Positions 19,674 through 28,101 of a stretch of 64,000 bases of DNA are shown here, in pieces. The stretch is taken from the NCBI RefSeq assembly GCF_003387615.1, contig NZ_QUNS01000002.1:513461-577460 (forward strand). Reading direction: 5' to 3'. Within the stretch, counting starts at the first letter, position 1; every line of letters starts with the position of its first letter. The position numbers and the translations under genes were made by a program. The notes beneath the pieces were generated by a model, which saw only the letters and a program-made list of their open reading frames with translations, ran no database searches and had not been told where the DNA came from. The DNA is from Tenacibaculum gallaicum. GTDB lineage: Bacteria > Bacteroidota > Bacteroidia > Flavobacteriales > Flavobacteriaceae.

Positions 19674-20612
19674 TTATAATAAACCTCTACCAATTTTTAC
19701 CATCTTATTTGAACTTAGGTAGTCTTTGGCTAATTTATCTAAAACACCATTTATAAAGTAACCACTTTTATTCGTTGAATAATCCTTAGCTAGTTCAATA
19801 TATTCGTTTATAGTAACTCTACTTGGAATAGAAGGGAAGTGTAAAAACTCAGTAATTGCCATTTTAATAATAATCATATCAATATCTGCAATTCTATCAG
19901 CTTCCCAATTAGGAGTTTTTTCTATGATGTCTTCTTCGTATTTGTGTTGATGTAACATCGTTTTTGTAAACAAATCAGAAACAAAGATTTTATCCTCGTT
20001 ATCTTTATATAAACTACCTAAAATAAAAGGTTTATTGGCTTTTTGTTTGTTTAAAGATTTAAGAGTCCAAGTGTTTACAAAAGGAATATCATCTACCCAA
20101 GAAATCATTTTATCTTCAAAATAATCAGCTAATTTTTCATTAGGAGCTACTATCTCTCTAAAAAAGTCGATAACAAAAGCTTTGTCTACATTAAAAGAGT
20201 CTTCAACAGTATCCATATACTTTTTATAAAGATCACTTTTTTGTAGCTCATCTAATAAAATCTTTACGTACTCATCATCAAGATCCCAGTAATTTAACTT
20301 GTTAAGCTCAATATAGCCTTCTAAACTCACACTTTCGTTAAGTAAGCTTAAAAGCTTATTATCTATAAATTTTGTGTTTGGATTCAGTTCTTCTTTAGTA
20401 GCAAGTATTTTCTTTTTAGAAAGCTCTATTCTCTTACGAGCTAATTTTTGCACTTCAACTAATAATTGAAGATTTAAAACGTACAAATCGTACATTTTTT
20501 GAATGCTGTGTTTTAAGAATTTTCCTTCCTTAACCAAATCATCGCTATGCGATTGTTGCATCGCATAAGCCGACTGCATTACTTTAACACGAATATGTCT
20601 TCTGTTAATCAT
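19674..20612 (-). CDS. nusB: Transcription antitermination factor NusB (long Bacteroidetes form)
   Basis: The N-terminus INRRHIRVKVMQSAYAMQQ and the C-terminal core (ADIDMIIIKMAITEFLHFPSIPSRVTINEYIELAKDYSTNKSGYFINGVLDKL, quoted here by its key parts) match NusB, which with NusE binds boxA RNA during rRNA antitermination. The 312-residue length is about twice that of E. coli NusB because of an inserted helical region, as is usual in Bacteroidetes. It starts the three-gene unit nusB, DUF1573, yajC. Confidence 0.93.
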   Translation of the reverse strand: MINRRHIRVKVMQSAYAMQQSHSDDLVKEGKFLKHSIQKMYDLYVLNLQLLVEVQKLARKRIELSKKKILATKEELNPNTKFIDNKLLSLLNESVSLEGYIELNKLNYWDLDDEYVKILLDELQKSDLYKKYMDTVEDSFNVDKAFVIDFFREIVAPNEKLADYFEDKMISWVDDIPFVNTWTLKSLNKQKANKPFILGSLYKDNEDKIFVSDLFTKTMLHQHKYEEDIIEKTPNWEADRIADIDMIIIKMAITEFLHFPSIPSRVTINEYIELAKDYSTNKSGYFINGVLDKLAKDYLSSNKMVKIGRGLL

Positions 20613-20625
20613 TCTAAAGAACTTT

Positions 20626-20661
20626 AAAAAAAAGAGCGATAGAAACCATTTCTAACGCTCT
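20626..20661 (-). terminator. Terminator of the leucine dehydrogenase gene
   Basis: Hairpin AGAGCG-TAGAAA/TTTCTA-CGCTCT at 20633-20661 with single mismatches, followed on the minus strand by a run of T. It lies 29 bases past the stop of the gene above it. Confidence 0.85.
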
Positions 20662-20689
20662 GCAAAAGTAAAACTTTTTTATTTTTTAT

Positions 20690-21790
20690 CTAGCTATTTT
20701 GCTCTTTTTTGCGAGCATCAATTCTTGCTTGTGCAATATTGAAGGCAGCTTGATGTGTAGTAATGTTTTCTTTTTCTGATAAATTGAAAATATCTAAAGT
20801 AGTATTGTAGATGTTTTCGGTTCTTTTTAAGCTCTCAGCTTTATCGTAACCTATAACTTCAGCATATACATTAATAATACCACCAGCGTTAATTAAGAAG
20901 TCAGGAGCATAAGCAATTCCTTTATCTTTTAACATTGTGCCGTGCTTTAATTCGTTAGCTAATTGGTTATTAGCAGCACCTGCAATTACTTTAGCTTTTA
21001 ATTGAGCAATACTTTCATCATTAATAGTAGCACCTAAGGCACATGGAGCATAAATATCTACATCTAGTCCAAAAATATCATTCCCTAATACTACGTTAGC
21101 ACCATATTTTTTACTTAACTCTTCTAAGCGAGCTTCATTAATGTCGTTTAAAACAACTTGAGCACCTTCATCAGTAATGTGCTTTACTAAAGTTTCTCCA
21201 ACATGACCAACACCTTGAACTAATACTTTTTTACCATCTAAGTTTTCAGTTCCAAACTTATATTTAGCAGCAGCCTTCATACCCATGTAAACACCGTAAG
21301 CTGTTACAGGAGAAGGGTTTCCAGAACCTCCAATACTTTCAGAAACACCTGTTACGTGTGGGGTAACTTCACGGATAATATCCATATCTCGAGTTTCCAT
21401 TCCAACATCTTCGGCAGTAATATACTTTCCGCTTAAAGAATTAACAAACTCACCAAACTTACGCATTAAAGCGTCATTCTTTTGAGTTTTAGCATCACCA
21501 ATAATAACTGCTTTACCACCACCAAGGTTTAAACCAGTAATAGCAGACTTGTAAGTCATACCACGAGACAAACGTAACACATCGTTTAAAGCTTCCCATT
21601 CACTTTTATACTGCCACATTCTAGTACCTCCTAAAGCAGGTCCTAAAGTTGTATTATGGATACCGATAATTGCTTTTAAACCTGTATCTTCGTCGTTGCA
21701 AAAAACGATTTGCTCGTGATTGTCAAAAGATAATTGACCAAACACTGGGTCATTCTTAAGATCTTTAGTATCAATGATTTCTGATGTCAT
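20690..21790 (-). CDS. Leucine (Glu/Leu/Phe/Val-type) dehydrogenase
   Basis: The 366-residue enzyme is an NAD-dependent amino acid dehydrogenase that interconverts branched-chain amino acids and 2-oxo acids. The catalytic domain carries the Lys-containing motifs ALGGTRMWQY, MTYKSAITGLNLGGGKAVI and the aspartate segment ITAEDVGM. The nucleotide-binding domain has GVGHVGE. The C-terminus has APCALGATIN and APDFLINAGGIINVY. Length and motifs fit leucine dehydrogenase better than hexameric glutamate dehydrogenase, but substrate choice between Leu, Val and Phe cannot be read with certainty. It has its own promoter and terminator. Confidence 0.93.
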   Translation of the reverse strand: MTSEIIDTKDLKNDPVFGQLSFDNHEQIVFCNDEDTGLKAIIGIHNTTLGPALGGTRMWQYKSEWEALNDVLRLSRGMTYKSAITGLNLGGGKAVIIGDAKTQKNDALMRKFGEFVNSLSGKYITAEDVGMETRDMDIIREVTPHVTGVSESIGGSGNPSPVTAYGVYMGMKAAAKYKFGTENLDGKKVLVQGVGHVGETLVKHITDEGAQVVLNDINEARLEELSKKYGANVVLGNDIFGLDVDIYAPCALGATINDESIAQLKAKVIAGAANNQLANELKHGTMLKDKGIAYAPDFLINAGGIINVYAEVIGYDKAESLKRTENIYNTTLDIFNLSEKENITTHQAAFNIAQARIDARKKEQNS

Positions 21791-21842
21791 TTGTTTTGTT
21801 TTTTAATTTGAGACGATTTGGATAATCTCAAAAATTCGAGTG

Positions 21843-21873
21843 CAAAAGTAAGAAATCATTAAAACATAAGCAA
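21843..21873 (-). promoter_or_regulatory. Promoter of the leucine dehydrogenase gene
   Basis: On the minus strand TTG (21873-21871) is followed after 20 bases by TACTTTTG (21850-21843). This fits the flavobacterial consensus TTG-N17-23-TAnnTTTG and leaves a leader of about 45 bases before the ATG. Confidence 0.75.
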
Positions 21874-21945
21874 AAAAAGAGGTCTCAATTAAGGTATCTT
21901 TAACAGGGCGTCTTTATAAAGTTTAATTTTTATAATAAAATAGAA

Positions 21946-23700
21946 TTGAAAGCATTACAATACTTAAACAAGTACTTTGTCAAATACAAATGGAGGTTAT
22001 TATTAGGGATTTTAATTACGATATTATCAAAAATACTGACACTTAAAATTCCCAATTTTGTTGGTGACTCATTAAATGTTGTTGAAGATTATCAATTAGG
22101 TAAAATAACTGAAATGTCAGAAGTAAAAAGTATTCTTTTTACAAATATCCTACTTATTGTGGGAGTAACATTATTGGGTGGCTTTTTTACATTTTTAATG
22201 CGTCAAACTATTATTGTAATGTCACGATTAATAGAATTTGATTTAAAAAACGAGATTTATCAACAATATCAACGATTATCACTTAATTTTTATAAGCAAA
22301 ATAGAACAGGTGATTTAATGAACCGTATTAGCGAAGATGTATCTAAGGTACGTATGTATTTTGGACCAGCTATTATGTACTCGTTAAACATGTTGGTTTC
22401 TTTTGCAGTTGGATTTACCCAAATGTATGCGATATCACCAAAGCTTACTTTGTATACAATGATACCTTTTCCAGTTTTATCAATATCAGTTTTTGTTTTA
22501 AGTAAACAAATCAATAAGCGAAGTACCGTGGTTCAGCAATACCTTTCAAAATTAACAACTTTTAATCAAGAGTTCTTTTCGGGTATTAATGTGGTGAAAT
22601 CATACGCAATAGAAAGTGCTGTGACTAAAAATTTTGATACGTTGGCAGATGCAAGCAAAGACAAAAACATTAATTTATATAAAGTACAAGCGTTGTTTTT
22701 TCCATTAATGATTTTGTTAATAGGAATCAGTAATATTATAGTATTGTATGTTGGTGGTAGTTTATATATTAATGATGAAATTAAGGTAGGAGCTATTGGA
22801 GCATTTGTAATGTATGTAAATATTTTAACATGGCCAGTAGCTGTCGTTGGTTGGGTAACTTCTATGGTACAACAAGCAGAAGCTTCTCAAGAAAGAATAA
22901 ACGAATTTTTAGAGCAAGTTCCAGAAATTAAAAATGCAAATGAAGGAGAAACGATAATAGAAGGAAATATTGAGTTTAAACATGTCTCTTTAACTTATGA
23001 AGATACAAATATTACTGCGTTAAAAGATGTTAGCTTTAAAATAGAAAAAGGAGAAACGCTAGCAGTTTTAGGGAAAACAGGAAGTGGTAAATCATCTATT
23101 ATTAATCTGGTTTCACGATTGTATGATACTACAGGAGGAAGTGTGTTAATGGATGGAAAAGATATTAAAACCTGTAACTTGTATGATATAAGAAACCAAA
23201 TAGGGTTTGTGCCACAAGAACCATTTCTGTTTTCAGACACCATTGAAAACAATATAAAATTTGGTAAAGAAGACGCCACAGAAGAAGAAATTATTGAAGC
23301 AGCTAAAAATGCGGTAATTCACGAAAATATCATCGATTTTAAACAAGAGTATAAAACTATTTTAGGAGAACGTGGTGTTACGCTTTCAGGAGGGCAAAAG
23401 CAACGAACCTCAATAGCAAGAGCTATTATAAAAAAGCCTAAAATTTTAATCTTTGACGATTGTTTATCAGCAGTAGATACTGAGACAGAAGAGAGAATAT
23501 TATCTAACTTAGAACGAGTTTCTAGTGATAAAACAACGATAATAATAAGTCATAGAGTATCATCGGCAAAAAATGCAGATAAAATAATTGTATTAGATAA
23601 CGGAAAGATAATTCAGCAAGGTGTTCATAATCAATTAGTAAAACAAAAAGGGTATTACAAAGAGCTATATGAGCAACAGCTTTTAGAAAAAGAAATATAG
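21946..23700 (+). CDS. ABC transporter, fused permease-ATPase (exporter type)
   Basis: This 584-residue half-transporter has an N-terminal membrane domain with six helices, including WRLLLGILITILSKILTL and VAVVGWVTSMV. Its C-terminal ATPase domain has Walker A LGKTGSGKSS, the Q-loop segment IGFVPQEPFLFSDT, the signature TLSGGQKQR and Walker B ILIFDDCLSAVD. The family exports lipids, peptides or drugs, and the substrate here is unknown. The start is a TTG at 21946 (KALQYLNKYFVKYKW follows). I accept it because this N-terminal helix is typical of flavobacterial homologues and no ATG lies nearby. A PUR protein gene follows after 82 bases with its own promoter. Confidence 0.92.
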   Translation: MKALQYLNKYFVKYKWRLLLGILITILSKILTLKIPNFVGDSLNVVEDYQLGKITEMSEVKSILFTNILLIVGVTLLGGFFTFLMRQTIIVMSRLIEFDLKNEIYQQYQRLSLNFYKQNRTGDLMNRISEDVSKVRMYFGPAIMYSLNMLVSFAVGFTQMYAISPKLTLYTMIPFPVLSISVFVLSKQINKRSTVVQQYLSKLTTFNQEFFSGINVVKSYAIESAVTKNFDTLADASKDKNINLYKVQALFFPLMILLIGISNIIVLYVGGSLYINDEIKVGAIGAFVMYVNILTWPVAVVGWVTSMVQQAEASQERINEFLEQVPEIKNANEGETIIEGNIEFKHVSLTYEDTNITALKDVSFKIEKGETLAVLGKTGSGKSSIINLVSRLYDTTGGSVLMDGKDIKTCNLYDIRNQIGFVPQEPFLFSDTIENNIKFGKEDATEEEIIEAAKNAVIHENIIDFKQEYKTILGERGVTLSGGQKQRTSIARAIIKKPKILIFDDCLSAVDTETEERILSNLERVSSDKTTIIISHRVSSAKNADKIIVLDNGKIIQQGVHNQLVKQKGYYKELYEQQLLEKEI

Positions 23701-23709
23701 CATTTCGTA

Positions 23710-23738
23710 TTGTCAAGTCAAATATTTTGTTAGATTTG
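23710..23738 (+). promoter_or_regulatory. Promoter of the DUF3276 gene
   Basis: TTG (23710-23712), an 18-base spacer and TAGATTTG (23731-23738) fully match TTG-N17-23-TAnnTTTG. The leader to the ATG at 23783 is about 40 bases. Confidence 0.75.
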
Positions 23739-23782
23739 TTGAGAAAATTTAAGTAAACAACTATTATTTTAAGTAACGAATT

Positions 23783-24145
23783 ATGAGCGAGAGAGTAGAA
23801 CAAGAGGAAATCTTTTCACAAGTTTTAAGAGCAGGAAGAAGAACATATTTTTTTGATGTTAGATCTACAAAGGCAGATGATTATTATTTAACAGTGACAG
23901 AGAGTAAGAAGTTTACTCATGATGATGGTTCTTTTCATTATCAGAAACATAAAATTTACCTATATAAAGAAGATTTTCAAGACTTTAAAGAGATGTTGAA
24001 TAAAGCAACAGACTTTATCGTAAATGAAAAAGGATCTGAGGTAATCAGTGAACGTCATCAAAAAGACTATAAAAAAGAAGAAAACGCAGCAACAGAAGCA
24101 ACTTCAACAGAAAGTTTTACTGACGTTTCTTTCGACGATATTTAA
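23783..24145 (+). CDS. PUR-domain protein, DUF3276 family
   Basis: This 120-residue protein has the compact PUR-alpha-like nucleic-acid-binding fold of DUF3276: EIFSQVLRAGRRTYFFDVRSTKADDYYLTVTESK and HKIYLYKEDFQDFKEMLNKA, quoted by key segments. The C-terminal tail of about 30 residues is acidic and Thr/Ser rich. Bacteroidetes and spirochete members bind single-stranded nucleic acid, and the cellular role is not settled. It is monocistronic, with a good promoter before it and hairpins after it. Confidence 0.9.
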   Translation: MSERVEQEEIFSQVLRAGRRTYFFDVRSTKADDYYLTVTESKKFTHDDGSFHYQKHKIYLYKEDFQDFKEMLNKATDFIVNEKGSEVISERHQKDYKKEENAATEATSTESFTDVSFDDI

Positions 24146-24168
24146 GCAGAAGAAACTGTTTTGCATAA

Positions 24169-24201
24169 CTCTAAACACAAATGTATAATTTGTGTTTAGA
24201 G
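24169..24201. repeat. Perfect 14-bp inverted repeat downstream of the PUR gene
   Basis: CTCTAAACACAAAT and its exact complement are separated by GTATA. There is no T run after either arm, so this looks less like a terminator than like an RNA stem or a protein-binding palindrome. It lies 23 bases past the DUF3276 stop. Confidence 0.6.
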
Positions 24202-24250
24202 ATTGGATTGTGCAGAAAAAATCAATTCAAATTCAATTTACACTTAGAAA

Positions 24251-24287
24251 AACTGCCAATTGTTGCACAAGCAATTGGTGGTTTTTA
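24251..24287 (+). terminator. Terminator downstream of the DUF3276 gene
   Basis: The stem CCAATTG/CAATTGG (24256-24262 with 24272-24278) is flanked by an A-rich 5' side and TTTTTATTTTTT on the 3' side. Confidence 0.75.
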
Positions 24288-24291
24288 TTTT

Positions 24292-24423
24292 TTATATAAG
24301 CGATTTTATTTTGTTTGGTAGTTTTGATGCGAATTCAACCAGCTGCTTATAAGTTAAAGTTCTACCTACTCTACTATTAAGTTTATCTTCACGCTGGTTA
24401 ATCCTAAGTAATTTTTGTTTCAT
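24292..24423 (-). CDS. Possible small protein of 43 residues
   Basis: An ATG-started frame in the 381-bp gap between the PUR gene and menF encodes a basic peptide with MKQKLLRINQREDK at its start and YKQLVEFASKLPNK near its end. Composition looks protein-like, with helix-forming spacing. There is no Shine-Dalgarno sequence and no family I recognise. The rest of the gap holds the hairpins listed separately. Confidence is low. Confidence 0.3.
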   Translation of the reverse strand: MKQKLLRINQREDKLNSRVGRTLTYKQLVEFASKLPNKIKSLI

Positions 24424-24526
24424 AGGAAAGCGAGTTTTTGAGTTTATCTAAATATAATAAAAAAAACTGAATTTCAGTAGGTTATGTTGTTTTGAATTAA
24501 AATATCTTGTGAGTTAGGTGTTTTTC

Positions 24527-25567
24527 CTATAAAATTTTTTTCATAGTAGTTGTTTTCGCTACCGTTTCTTGCCATTCTTTTGTAGGATTACTGTCAAGTG
24601 TAATTCCACCACCAATATAAATGTATATAATATTGTCAGAAACTTCCATACAACGAAGGTTAACAAACAAATTACTTTCTTTAGTGTTAATGTTTAGTTC
24701 GCCTAAGAACCCCGTATAAAACCGTCTGTGATAACTTTCATTATCCAAAATAAACTGCTTTGAAGCTTCTAAGGGTAATCCGCAAACAGCAGGGGTAGGG
24801 TGTAAAGTTTTGATTAAAGAAGCAGTGTTAGTTTTTAGCTTACCATTAAGAACTGTTCTTAAATGAAGTAATTTCCCTGCTTTAATAGTTTCAATTCCTG
24901 ATGTTGTAACTTCTGAAGAGATATTTGATAGTCTATCAATAATGTAGTCAGTTACAAATTGTTGTTCTTCTAACTCTTTAGATTGCCATGTAACATTAGT
25001 TGTTCCATTATAAAGTTGAGTTCCAGCTAAAGACATGGTAGTAAAACTGTTGTCTTGAATACTAACCAAGGTTTCTGGAGTAGCTCCTAACCATAAACCA
25101 ACTTTAGGATGATACCAAAGATATACAAAAGCAGTAGGGTAGTGGCTCAATAGTTTTTGAAAAGTTTCAATAAGGTTAAAGTCAGGTACTTCAACTTTTT
25201 CTTTTCTAGAAAGTACTACCTTTTTAAACTGATGATTTTTAATAGCTGCTATTCCCTTTTCAACTAGTTGAATATGTTTTTCTTTGGAAGTAGTATCAGT
25301 AGCGTGATTTGTGTTGTTAGCTACAATAGTATCAAAAGTAGTTTTTTCTTCAATAATAAAGGAAGATTGATTTTGAGGGATTAAAATAGCTTTCTCTTTA
25401 CTATCAAATGGAGCGAAAATAAACCCGCTTTCGCTATAGTTCTCCGAAGTAATTAAATCATCATTTTGTTGAAACCATCCTTTTATTGTAGACGTATTGG
25501 GTTTTCTATAAGTAACAAAAGGTAATTGTTTGTCTAAAGCTTTTTTTATGTTTGAAAAAATACTCAA
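24527..25567 (-). CDS. menF: Isochorismate synthase (chorismate-binding family)
   Basis: The 346-residue enzyme converts chorismate to isochorismate, the entry step of menaquinone (or siderophore) synthesis. The chorismate-binding domain fills the C-terminal two thirds: KVVLSRKE, WLGATPETLVS, LAGTQLYNG, LHLRTVLNGKL, HPTPAVCGLPLEAS, and the final RRFYTGFLGELN. It is short compared with anthranilate synthase and lacks the tryptophan-feedback motif. It heads toward nothing downstream but follows an alpha/beta hydrolase (4-base overlap) and a hotdog thioesterase, consistent with a menaquinone gene group. Confidence 0.88.
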   Translation of the reverse strand: MSIFSNIKKALDKQLPFVTYRKPNTSTIKGWFQQNDDLITSENYSESGFIFAPFDSKEKAILIPQNQSSFIIEEKTTFDTIVANNTNHATDTTSKEKHIQLVEKGIAAIKNHQFKKVVLSRKEKVEVPDFNLIETFQKLLSHYPTAFVYLWYHPKVGLWLGATPETLVSIQDNSFTTMSLAGTQLYNGTTNVTWQSKELEEQQFVTDYIIDRLSNISSEVTTSGIETIKAGKLLHLRTVLNGKLKTNTASLIKTLHPTPAVCGLPLEASKQFILDNESYHRRFYTGFLGELNINTKESNLFVNLRCMEVSDNIIYIYIGGGITLDSNPTKEWQETVAKTTTMKKIL

Positions 25568-26415
25568 TCTAGTTGCTGTATTAAAAGTTCTTTAATCGTG
25601 TCAAATTTACTCCAAATAAACCCATGACCAGCATTAGGAACGCTAATTAACTCAAATTGATTTTTAGGAAATTGACGTTTTAAAAAAGTAGAGTTTTCAA
25701 AAGGAACGATCCAATCGTTAGTTCCATGAATACTAATTATGTTGTTAAGTGTAGATTTCCAATGGTTTTCAAAAGTTTGTAAATCTTGTTTATGAGATAA
25801 TTTTTCCTTACTTGCTTCTTGCCAAATAGGAGGAACAAGCCATCGAGTAAGCTTCCAATTATATAAACTTAAAGACCAAGGTATAGGTTCTACTTTACTA
25901 TATACAGCAGGAGCCAACAAAATTACTTTTCTAACTTTTTGTTGAATGGCTAAGGCAATAGGACCACCATAAGAATAACCTACTAAAATTGTTTTATCAG
26001 GGTTTATATCTTGTAAAATACGCTTTAGCATATCACGTTCAAAAGCAATACTTTCTTGAACCGAGCTTTTGTCTTGATAATTGTAACCAATTCTGTCGTA
26101 TGAAATCATATTAGCTTTGCTAAGTAATACGCTGTCTTTCATATATTCAATAAAGTCAGTAGAAGAACCTATCGTTCCGTGAACAAAAACGAGTGTAGGT
26201 AAAGTCGTGTCTTTTAGAATAGAAAGTTTTCTATACTTAAAACCTTTAAAGTTTTCATAAGTTAGGAGAGGAGTAGCAGAACTACCTGAAAATTTCTCAA
26301 GTACTTTTATATCAGGTTTAGGAGCAGAAAAACTCCAAAATAAATAATACAAAACAAGGAAAAGCACAAAAAGAGCAATTCCAATAAACTTCAAGATTTT
26401 TTTTAGCAATTTCAT
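25564..26415 (-). CDS. Alpha/beta hydrolase, membrane anchored
   Basis: The protein of 283 residues has an N-terminal membrane anchor (FIGIALFVLFLVLYYLFWSF, residues 11-30), the oxyanion region VFVHGTIGSS, a nucleophile elbow VGYSYGGP (Ser nucleophile), an Asp in HGTNDWIVP and a C-terminal catalytic His in PNAGHGFIW. The triad is complete. The substrate is unknown. It is sandwiched between the thioesterase and menF with a 4-base overlap, so a link to menaquinone metabolism is possible but only by position. Confidence 0.88.
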   Translation of the reverse strand: MKLLKKILKFIGIALFVLFLVLYYLFWSFSAPKPDIKVLEKFSGSSATPLLTYENFKGFKYRKLSILKDTTLPTLVFVHGTIGSSTDFIEYMKDSVLLSKANMISYDRIGYNYQDKSSVQESIAFERDMLKRILQDINPDKTILVGYSYGGPIALAIQQKVRKVILLAPAVYSKVEPIPWSLSLYNWKLTRWLVPPIWQEASKEKLSHKQDLQTFENHWKSTLNNIISIHGTNDWIVPFENSTFLKRQFPKNQFELISVPNAGHGFIWSKFDTIKELLIQQLD

Positions 26416-26416
26416 G

Positions 26417-26833
26417 CTATTGTTTATCTAAAACGATATTGGTAATCTTACAAAGCGAAATCAAATTATCATCTTCGTCAACAATTCTCACTTCCCATAA
26501 ATGTGTAGTTCTACCTTTATGAATCGCTTTTGCAGTCGCAAAAACATATCCTTCTCTTTTGCTTTTTACATGATTGATACTCAACTCAATTCCTTTAATA
26601 ATTTTATTAGAATCTCTTAAAAAAAATGCAGAAGCACAACTCCCAACGGATTCTGCCAAAGCAGCTGTTGCTCCACCATGTAGTATTCCATATGGTTGAT
26701 GTACTTTAGGAGTTACCGGCATTTTAGCGGTAATAAAATTATTTCCTACATCAACAAACTCTATTTCTAAAGTTTCCATCAAGGTGTTTTTATTGTAACT
26801 GTTTAAGACTGTAAGAGATGCTTGCTTATTCAT
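26417..26833 (-). CDS. Hotdog-fold thioesterase (PaaI/MenI type)
   Basis: The 138-residue protein shows the HGGATAALAES motif of the 4-hydroxybenzoyl-CoA/PaaI thioesterase clade, with the Glu of LAES in the catalytic position, and the strand GIELSINHVKSKREGYVFATA. Because it shares an operon with isochorismate synthase, hydrolysis of 1,4-dihydroxy-2-naphthoyl-CoA (MenI function) is an attractive inference, although PaaI-like activity on phenylacetyl-CoA intermediates cannot be excluded. It is transcribed divergently from the next gene through a symmetric promoter. Confidence 0.85.
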   Translation of the reverse strand: MNKQASLTVLNSYNKNTLMETLEIEFVDVGNNFITAKMPVTPKVHQPYGILHGGATAALAESVGSCASAFFLRDSNKIIKGIELSINHVKSKREGYVFATAKAIHKGRTTHLWEVRIVDEDDNLISLCKITNIVLDKQ

Positions 26834-26853
26834 GGTAACTAAAAATTATCACT

Positions 26854-26871
26854 CAAAAATACGTATTTTTG
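26854..26871. promoter_or_regulatory. Symmetric divergent promoter or operator (18-bp palindrome)
   Basis: CAAAAATACGTATTTTTG is a perfect palindrome made of two abutting -7 elements, TATTTTTG on each strand. Exactly 20 bases separate it from the ATG at 26833 on the minus strand and from the ATG at 26892 on the plus strand. Confidence 0.6.
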
Positions 26872-26891
26872 CATTGAATAAAAATGATAGA

Positions 26892-27392
26892 ATGTATAAA
26901 GTACGCGTAATTTTAGATACGAAAGAAGATGTAATAAGAACACTATTGGTAAATGAAAAAGCTTCGTTAGAAAACTTACACTTTGATATTGCCAAAGCGT
27001 TTGGTTTTAACGGACAAGAAATGGCATCTTTTTACCGTACCGATGAAGGTTGGAATCAAGGAGAAGAAATTCCATTATTTAATATGTCAGAAGCAGGAGA
27101 AGGAATTTCAATGGCAACATGTATTTTGCATGAAACCTTACCTAATCAAAACGATAAGTTAATTTATGTGTACGACTTCTTACAAATGTGGACGTTTTAT
27201 GTAGAGTTGATAGAACAATCGAATGAAGAGGTTGCTGAAACAAAAATGATTTTATCTGTAGGGGAGTTACCAGAAGAAGCTCCTGAAAAAGAATTTAAGG
27301 CAGAAGATCTTTCAAAAAATATAGACGATGAAATTGATGACGAATTTAATAACTTTGAGAGTCTAGACGATTTTGACTTTGATAATTATTAA
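26892..27392 (+). CDS. Plasmid pRiA4b ORF-3-like (IS1096 TnpR-type) family protein
   Basis: The 166-residue protein begins MYKVRVILDTKEDVIRTL and continues with LENLHFDIAKAFGF, ASFYRTDEGW, and KLIYVYDFLQMWTFYVELIE. This is the small ferredoxin-like fold of the pRiA4b ORF-3 family, which in Bacteroidetes is a stand-alone protein. The C-terminal 40 or so residues are strongly acidic. I chose the ATG at 26892 rather than the one at 26832, because the 20 residues between lie across the promoter palindrome and overlap the divergent gene. Function is unknown. It is followed 3 bases later by the Sua5/YrdC-family gene. Confidence 0.85.
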   Translation: MYKVRVILDTKEDVIRTLLVNEKASLENLHFDIAKAFGFNGQEMASFYRTDEGWNQGEEIPLFNMSEAGEGISMATCILHETLPNQNDKLIYVYDFLQMWTFYVELIEQSNEEVAETKMILSVGELPEEAPEKEFKAEDLSKNIDDEIDDEFNNFESLDDFDFDNY

Positions 27393-27395
27393 GCT

Positions 27396-28016
27396 ATGGC
27401 ACAATTTATAAAATTGTATAACGACAATCCCAACCCAAAAGAGATTGAAAAAATTGTAAAAGTTTTACAAAATGGCGGGTTGATTATCTATCCAACCGAT
27501 ACTGTTTATGGTTTAGGTTGCGATATTACCAATACTAAAGCACTAGAAAAAGTAGCGAGAATAAAAAAAGTAAAGCCAGAAAAAGCCAACTTTTCATTTG
27601 TTTGTAACGATTTAAGTCATTTATCAGATTATGTAAAGCAAATTGATACTGCAACCTATAAAATCTTGAAAAGAGCTTTACCTGGTCCATATACTTTTGT
27701 GTTACCAGGGAGTAATTCACTGCCAAAAGCGTATAAAAAGCGTAAAACAGTAGGTATTCGTGTACCCGATAATAATATAGCAAGAGCTATTGTGGTAGCT
27801 TTAGGAAACCCGATTGTATCAACTTCTATACATGATGAAGATGAAGTATTAGAGTACACAACAGATCCCGAATTAATTTTTGAAAAATGGCAAAATACTG
27901 TTGATGTTGTAGTTGATGGAGGGTATGGAGATAACCATGCATCTACCGTAATCGATTTAACAACCGATGAGCCAGAAGTACTTCGTGAAGGAAAAGGAAG
28001 TTTGGATATTTTGTAA
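27396..28016 (+). CDS. L-threonylcarbamoyladenylate synthase (Sua5/YrdC family)
   Basis: The 206-residue protein shows the YrdC-domain motifs GGLIIYPTDTVYGLGCD, KANFSFVCNDLSHLSDYV and RALPGPYTFVLPGS, and GIRVPD and NPIVSTSIH. These are the ATP/threonine/bicarbonate binding elements for making threonylcarbamoyl-AMP, needed for the t6A tRNA modification. There is no C-terminal Sua5 extension, so it is the short YciO/TsaC-like form. It lies 3 bases after the preceding gene, in one operon. The functional split between TsaC and YciO cannot be settled by motif reading. Confidence 0.9.
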   Translation: MAQFIKLYNDNPNPKEIEKIVKVLQNGGLIIYPTDTVYGLGCDITNTKALEKVARIKKVKPEKANFSFVCNDLSHLSDYVKQIDTATYKILKRALPGPYTFVLPGSNSLPKAYKKRKTVGIRVPDNNIARAIVVALGNPIVSTSIHDEDEVLEYTTDPELIFEKWQNTVDVVVDGGYGDNHASTVIDLTTDEPEVLREGKGSLDIL

Positions 28017-28101
28017 ATATTAAGTCTGGTTGAAATCTTAAAAAATCACTTTTTAATTAAAAGCGTAATCCTTATCTTGGTACAGAATAGAAAAAGGATA
28101 T

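Noticed and set aside
26832..26891. Longer N-terminus for the pRiA4b-like protein starting at 26832
   Set aside because: The extra 20 residues cover the promoter palindrome and the divergent gene's start, and the family begins at MYKVRVIL.
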